Shown here in pieces: positions 51,225-56,716 of a DNA stretch of 56,716 nt; position 1 is the first letter of the stretch; every line of letters begins with the position of its first letter. The notes under the pieces were generated by a model. It did not search any database and had not been told where the DNA came from. It saw only the letters and a program-made list of their open reading frames with translations. A program made the position numbers and the translations under genes. The DNA comes from Acanthamoeba sp. SK_2022b (Eukaryota > Discosea > Longamoebia > Acanthamoebidae): positions 1 to 56,716 of the forward strand of contig JANDJZ010000243.1 of NCBI GenBank assembly GCA_027943245.1, given 5' to 3'.

Positions 51225-53446
51225 ATGAAGGCACGCCTTGGCGCTACGAGAACGGTGATGCGCGGTCGCTTCTGTGGAGTGGCGAGCGCTCCGCTTGTGG
51301 GCCGCCGCAGCACTACAACCTTGGGCCCGTTTCCGTTGGCGGTGGGCGGGATCATTCCAAATGCACGTTCCGGCGCGCTCGGCCGATGGTGGAAGACATC
51401 CGCCACTGCTTCCTCAGCCACCTTTCAGCCTCAGCGGAGCTTTTCCACCCCCTCCTCGTCCGCGACTTCCAAGAAAGCGGGCCTCGGCTCTACCACGCCC
51501 GCCCTCGACCGCACCCACCACTGCGGACGGGTGACTGCTGCTGACGCTGGTGCCTCGGTCCGGCTCTGCGGTTGGCTCACCGCCTCTAGGTACGCTTTTT
51601 TTATTTATCATTCTTTTATTTCGAATAGTAATTAAATAACACGTATAATATTTTACTTGTTATTTATTTTTTGTTTTTTGCAGGGACTTTGGTGGCGTGC
51701 TGTTCCTGGTCGTGAAGGACCACACCGGCGGCGTCCAGGTGCTGGTGGACGAGAAGCGCCTCTCTCCCGAGCTCAGGGAGCAGGTCGCCGGTTGGCGCAT
51801 TGAGAGCGTGGTACGTACCGCGATTACGCATTCCTTTTCACTGCTCCCTCCTCTCACGCGCACACGCACACGCAGGTCACCGTCACCGGCAAGGTGCAGC
51901 TGCGGCCGGCCAGCATGCAGAATCCAGACATGTCGACCGGTGAGATCGAAGTCGTGTGTGAGGACATCGCTCTGCTCAACCCGACGTCGCACACATCGCT
52001 GCCGTTTCCCTCATGGAGCTCACCTCTTCATGGCGACGAGCGCGACGCTCTCCCGCCCGAAGAGCTCAGGCTCAGGTCGGCCACACCACTCTTCTCTCTG
52101 CCTGCCCGCATTTCTCACATTAATTTTTTTGTTCTTTTTTTGTTAAATTTGTTTATTCGCTGCAGGTATCGCTTTCTCGACATCAGGCGGCCCTACATTC
52201 AAGACAACCTTCGACTCCGCTCGCAGCTATCGCTGGCCGCAAGGAACTACTTGCACGGTCAGGGCTTCTCCGAGAGTAGGCCCGCCTCTCATTTTTACCT
52301 TTAACGCCCACACTCACCCGCACGAAAACACACGCAGTCGAGACACCCACGCTCTTTCGAAGCACGCCCGAGGGCGCGCGGGAGTTCATCGTCCCGACGC
52401 GTACCCGCGGCAAATTCTACTCGCTCCCGCAGAGCCCGCAGCAGTACAAGCAGCTCCTCATGGTGGGCGGCATGGACCGCTACTTCCAGTTTGCTCGCTG
52501 CTACCGCGACGAGGGCATCCGCTTCGATCGCCAGCCCGAATTCACGCAGGTCCACGTCCCTCTCAATAGTTACTTCATTTGTCTAATGCGGTATATTTTT
52601 TTATATATAGAGAGAAAAAATGAACTACGAATTGATTTTAACAATTGTTCGATGTACAGATCGACATGGAGATGGCGTTCGTGGGTGACAGAGACGTGTG
52701 CAATCTGACCGAAGGCCTCGTCCGGACCATGTGGAAGACGGCCGGCCACGTGCGCTCTCCTCTCAAAGCGCTGTCTTGTCTAAAAATGGGCTAATTATTT
52801 ATTCTTTCTTTGCTTCTGAAAAGACGCTGCCCGATCCGTTCCCGCGCATGTCGTTCAGGGAGGCCATGGAGACCTACGGCAGCGACAAGCCCGACACCCG
52901 GTAACACAAAACACAACACAACACAACACATGTGTCGGTGGGTTCACAATGACGCTAATATTTTTGTTCTGCAATCGTGCTGTAGCTACGACCTGTTCCT
53001 GAGAGACGTCACCGCCATCCTCAAACAAAGCCGCGTCAACGTGCTCACCGCGCCCCTGGCCGGCGCCAACAACAACGACTCTAGCGCCGTCGCTGCGCGA
53101 GGGCCGGGGCGAGGCGGCTGCATCAAGGCCATCAACGTCAAGGGCATGGCCGACCTGTCCAAGGAGGACAGCGACGGCATTCAGAAGCGCGCGCGCGAGC
53201 TCGGCGGCAAGGGCGTGGTCGAGATCCGGTGCGGGCCCGAGGGTAAGTGGCGGTCGCCCGTCGAGAAGCACCTGACCGACCGCGAGAAGCGCGAGCTGGC
53301 CGACGCCCTGTCGGCCCAGGACGGCGATCTGCTCCTCCTGTGCTCGGGGCCCGAACGCGACGACGTCTCGCTCATCTTGGGCGGCATCAGGTATTCTAAT
53401 CATCGTCATCGTCATCGTCATCGTCATCCTCGAGCCAGGCTTACCG

Positions 53447-53530
<84 letters not shown>

Positions 53531-54361
53531 CTGTGCCAGGTCGCACTGCGCCAAGCTGATGAAGCGACGAGGCAAGCTGAGCATTCCCGACGACCAGTAC
53601 AACTTTTTGTGGGTCGAGGAGTTCCCCCTCTTCTCGTTCGAGAGCGCCAGCCCGGGCGAGGACAAGCGCATCGTCACCACGCACCACCCATTCACCGCCC
53701 CGCACCCCGACGACATCGACCTTCTCATGTCCTCCACGGCCGAGCACGACCTCTTGCGCGTCAGGTTCGCACTACGTTTTTCTGCTATTGTTCTCTGAGA
53801 TTTGTTGATTTATTTTTTCTTCATGTCCCAGGGGTCTGCACTACGACTGTGTGGTCAACGGCGTGGAGCTGGGCGGCGGCTCGATCCGAGTGCACAACGA
53901 AGCCATGCAACGGTTCGCCACTATTTTATTTTATTTGATTTGATTATTTATTTGTTATATCCTTATTTATTGGTCTTTGACTTGGCTTCCTTGTTGGGGT
54001 CAACACACAGGCACATCTTCCGCGTGCTGGGCATGTCCGACAACGTCATGGCCCGGTTCCAGCACCTGCTCGATGCGCTGGGCATGGGCTGTCCTCCGCA
54101 TGGCGGTCTCGCCATCGGCTTCGATCGGTACCCTCCCCTATTCGTGGCCAGCCCAGCCCCAGCCCCAGCCCGCTCGCCACTCACGTGTCGTCTTTGGGAT
54201 AGGCTGATGGCCATCCTGTGTCGCGCCGAGAGCCTGCGCGAGGTGATCGCTTTCCCCAAGACGGCTACTGGCAACGAGCTCATGACCGGCGCTCCCTCGG
54301 AGCCGGGCGTGGAGGAGCTCAAGGAGTACCACATCTCCGTGGCCGCGCCTGCTTTGTCCTA
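51225..54361 (+). CDS. DARS2: Mitochondrial (bacterial-type) aspartyl-tRNA synthetase
   Basis: Class II synthetase, about 13 exons, roughly 720 residues. ATG 51225 opens a long Arg/Ser/Thr-rich presequence ([20 protein letters not shown]). The anticodon-binding OB domain reads [51 protein letters not shown]. Class II core: [38 protein letters not shown] (motif 1 region), [40 protein letters not shown] (motif 2) and [14 protein letters not shown] (motif 3). A GAD insertion domain (about 53000-53390 and the next exon) marks the bacterial type, as in human DARS2. [20 protein letters not shown] and [19 protein letters not shown] also fit. It ends TAA 54359-54361. Confidence 0.93.
53398..53430. 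repeat. (CATCGT)n short tandem repeat
   Basis: Five units of CATCGT-type hexamer at the start of the AspRS intron that also carries the long GT tract. Confidence 0.85.
53448..53529. repeat. (GT)n microsatellite
   Basis: An 82-base tract, interrupted once (GTGCGTG near 53493), in an intron of the aspartyl-tRNA synthetase gene; the sense strand reads GT. Confidence 0.95.
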
Positions 54362-54440
54362 AGAGAGAGAGTGGGCTCCCTCGCAAGGATGACCAGTCGG
54401 CACAAAAAAGAAATCTTAAAAAAAAATTAAATATTTCTCT

Positions 54441-55682
54441 ATGGCAGCACCGCAAGATCGCCAGCTGTTGATCTTGGGCGCAGGGTTTGTGGGCAGCAGA
54501 CTGGCGACAGTCCTGGAGAGCAACGAGACAAAACGCACCGCCGACGCTGCACAGCGCCGCCGCGTCGTGGCCACCGACCGCAGCGACTTCACCTTGCAAG
54601 GTAGGTCGCCCCTCGAGCTCTCTCTGCTATGAGTCCTCACCTCCATCCACAGCCAAGGAGTCGTGGGCCAACCTGCCACCTCCGCACAAGGTGGACGCTG
54701 TGGTGGTCACCTTTCCCTGCACGCCGCTCGAGTGCGTGCTTCCCCTCCTCACTTCGCGTAGAGTAGCGTCGTCCGCCATCATTCTATTGACTAGGGGTTG
54801 CCTCTTGCGCTGCTGCAGAGCGGTGAAGGAGCTCCACGCCGAGTACCTGAGCAAGGCAATGACGCGTCGTGTGCCTCAATTCCGTTTGGTATGCGTACAG
54901 TTGCGTCTGACGCTGCTCTATCCCCCTTTTGCGTCCAGGTGAAGCGGGTGATCGTCTATGGCAGCACCAGCCGCTACATCGTCAACCAGCCTGATGAAGA
55001 GGTGACCATTCCACTCCTCTCCTTCAGCTGTTGTAGTGTGCATACACGGCCGGGTGACCTGAGGTGGCGTGCTTGTGGGCGTGCTTGCGCATGCTGTGCT
55101 GTTGGCCGGGCAGGTCACGGAGGAGGCCCAGGTGGATCTCACACAGGGGCGAGTGGCCGGGGAGGAGTACCTGCGCGAGCACGGAGCCACGTGCCTCGTG
55201 CTGGCCGGCATCTACGGCGACGAACGCCAGCCCTCGTCCTGGCTCCTTCGCGGTACCCAACACACGCACGAGCTTCTGTTGCTTTTATTATTCATGATTT
55301 ATATTATTAATTTATTCATTTATTTTCACAGATATTAGTAAAAAAGAGCGGGACTTAATCAGTGGTGTGAGCAGGGTTGATCAAGAATGGGAACAAGCAC
55401 GTCAACCTGGTGCACGTGTCGGACATCGTGGCGGCCACCGTGCGCGTGATCGAGGGCGAGGAGGACCTGTCGGGCCAGAGCGTCAACGTGAGCGACGGCG
55501 AGCCGCGGCGATGGCACGACATCCTCGCCCACTACCGGACCACGGGCGTAGTGCCCGCCGACCGCGAGATCACGTTCCCCGACCAGAGCCCTCCTGACAC
55601 GCAGAGCAAGCGCATCAGCAACGCCAAGCTGCAACGCCTCCTCGGGCCCGACTACCACTTCGTCGACCTCTTTGCGCAGTGA
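54441..55682 (+). CDS. Rossmann-fold NAD(P)-binding epimerase-like protein
   Basis: About seven exons, roughly 290 residues. ATG 54441 opens MAAPQDRQLLILGAGFVGSR, a GxGxxG dinucleotide-binding loop. Then come VVATDRSDFTLQ, KVDAVVVTFPCTPLE, VKRVIVYGSTSRYIVNQPDE (start of the active-site strand), EEYLREHGATCLVLAGIYGD, and, after the last intron, GLIKNGNKHVNLVHVSDIVA (the DI motif contacting substrate). The end reads SKRISNAKLQRLLGPDYHFV then DLFAQ. The pattern fits extended short-chain dehydrogenases of the YeeZ/'SDR-like epimerase' group. There is no clear YxxxK pair, so catalysis is uncertain. It lies head to tail 79 bases after the AspRS gene. Confidence 0.78.
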
Positions 55683-55932
55683 AGTAAGCGCAGAGTGGCG
55701 GTTTTGTTTTTGTTTTTGTTTTTGTTTTTGTTTTGTTTTTGTTTTTGTTTTTGTTTTATTTTTGAGGATAATCATTAAATTGATATATCACTCTTTTAAC
55801 AAACAATTTTAATTAATCAAACTTTTAAAACACAAATTGGGCTCCAACGTTGGAGATAAAGGAAGCCCTCGGCCTTGCCGGTCCACGTGCTCTTACAGGA
55901 TGATAGGGAGGAGAGTCGGCCGGCGGCGGCCT
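55683..55932. other. Convergent 3' region with TTTTTG repeat
   Basis: About 250 bases between two convergent genes. It carries a (TTTTTG)n run at about 55701-55763 and then AT-rich sequence with several AATTAA/ATTAAA words that may serve as poly(A) signals. Confidence 0.6.
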
Positions 55933-56307
55933 TCACTCGAAGATGGTGGTGACGTAGTTCTTAAACCGCGCCGAGTACTCATCCGGCGGCACCGCCGAGA
56001 TCGCATGCTGGCCACAAACGAAAATAAATAAAATTTAAAATTTAAAATAAATAAATAAATAAAAATGGGAGAGAAAGGCGCACCTTGTTGACAAAGAGGC
56101 TCTTGACAAAATTCTCGGCGCTCTTGGAGTAGCTGTAGGTGGTGAGGATGTCGATGATCCCAAAGAAATAGATCTCGCCCAGGGGCGTCCCGTCCTTCTT
56201 CCGCCCCTGCAGGCCTCCGTAGTCCCGTCGGAAGAACGGCGCGTCCTCCTCCACCATCAGCTCCTCCCTGGTTGTTGCGTTTGCGTTCATTTGGCGCCTT
56301 GGATTGT

Positions 56308-56374
<67 letters not shown>

Positions 56375-56716
56375 CGTACCCCACCGCCACTTGAGGCTTG
56401 AGGCTTGGATCGACTGCGAACGTACGCCCCCCCCCCCACAAACACTTGATGAGTCGGGCGGCCAACGTCGCGTGCGTATCATGAAGGGAGAGTGGGAGGA
56501 GGGAGGAGTGGGTGCCTGGCCGGCATTCAATGTCGGGATAGTTGAGGAAATGGATGCCCACCAGTAAGCTGTAGTCCATCAGGTTCCGTTCTCGCAGAAA
56601 CTGCAAATATTTTACAAACATTTTGTTAGAAATAATTAGGACTAACAATTAATTCGAAATTAATTAGAACTAACAGTTAATCAATAATAAATGAGAACAA
56701 GAGAGAAAGAGAGTTG
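55933..56716 (-). CDS. Phosphatidylinositol phosphate kinase, 3' part (partial)
   Basis: The C-terminal exons of a PIP4K/PIP5K-type lipid kinase, which makes PI(4,5)P2 at membranes. The gene runs off the right edge. Visible pieces, in sense order: FLRERNLMDYSLLVGIHFL (the MDYSLLVG block is a family hallmark) from about 56598; then, after an intron with a CA tract, EELMVEEDAPFFRRDYGGLQ, DGTPLGEIYFFGIIDILTTY (the IIDxL catalytic-site Asp), SKSAENFVKSLFVNK; and a last exon HAISAVPPDEYSARFKNYVT ending TTIFE at TGA 55933-55935. This corresponds to roughly the last 120 residues of the kinase domain; the N-terminal two thirds are outside the window. Confidence 0.9.
56310..56373. repeat. (TG)n microsatellite
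   Basis: A 64-base dinucleotide tract in an intron of the PIP kinase gene; the sense strand reads CA. Confidence 0.95.

Noticed and set aside
53447..53938. Cys-Val repeat protein at the AspRS intron
   Set aside because: Translation of the GT tract; the flanking AspRS exons join across it.
1..56716. CRISPR arrays, insertion sequences, riboswitches or bacterial operons
   Set aside because: Repeats present are microsatellites, a minisatellite and hairpins. Genes are intron-bearing and eukaryotic; no regularly spaced repeat-spacer array or bacterial transposase was seen.

Overview
This is nuclear DNA of a eukaryotic protist, most likely a free-living amoeba close to Acanthamoeba. That placement is an inference from gene content and style: GC-rich coding sequence, compact genes with many short GT-AG introns, a receptor kinase with two kinase domains and a cyclase domain, several secreted digestive enzymes, and AT-richer repeat islands. 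Splice sites were read by eye, so internal exon borders are approximate unless stated. No CRISPR array, operon, plasmid or phage feature was seen. Left part (1-8.4 kb): an intronless gene of unknown function, an intronless secretory PLOD-like glycosyltransferase, an AT-richer repeat-laden gap (about 2.1-5.0 kb), a METTL21-type lysine methyltransferase and a plant-type GDP-mannose 3,5-epimerase. 8.4-19 kb: an FKBP prolyl isomerase, the 1,708-residue kinase-cyclase-kinase receptor, a secreted carboxylesterase and a PfkB sugar kinase resembling ketohexokinase. 19-33 kb: a tRNA-Leu(UAG), mitochondrial citrate synthase, an oil-body-associated-type (DUF1264) protein, two weak small genes, a second carboxylesterase, a mitochondrial SPFH/prohibitin-like protein, a LicD-like transferase, a GH18 chitinase and an F-box protein. 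33-36 kb is a scrambled Ty1/copia relic. 36-46 kb: a clear synapsin homologue, a small divergent gene, a phospholipase B-like hydrolase and a remarkable multidomain DNA ligase (FHA, PBZ, BRCT, SWIM, ligase). 46-56.7 kb: a small secretory protein, a seven-helix receptor, a papain-fold cysteine peptidase candidate, a TFIIIC small subunit, mitochondrial aspartyl-tRNA synthetase, a Rossmann epimerase-like protein, and the 3' end of a phosphatidylinositol phosphate kinase gene. The genes form no single pathway, but themes recur: phagotrophic digestion (two carboxylesterases, chitinase, phospholipase B-like), membrane signalling (kinase-cyclase receptor, seven-helix receptor, PIP kinase, synapsin) and mitochondrial functions (citrate synthase, SPFH protein, AspRS). 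The most unusual item is the ligase, which joins in one chain the break-sensing modules that animals spread over APLF, PNKP/aprataxin and DNA ligase III/XRCC1. The synapsin-like ATP-grasp protein in an amoeba is the second.
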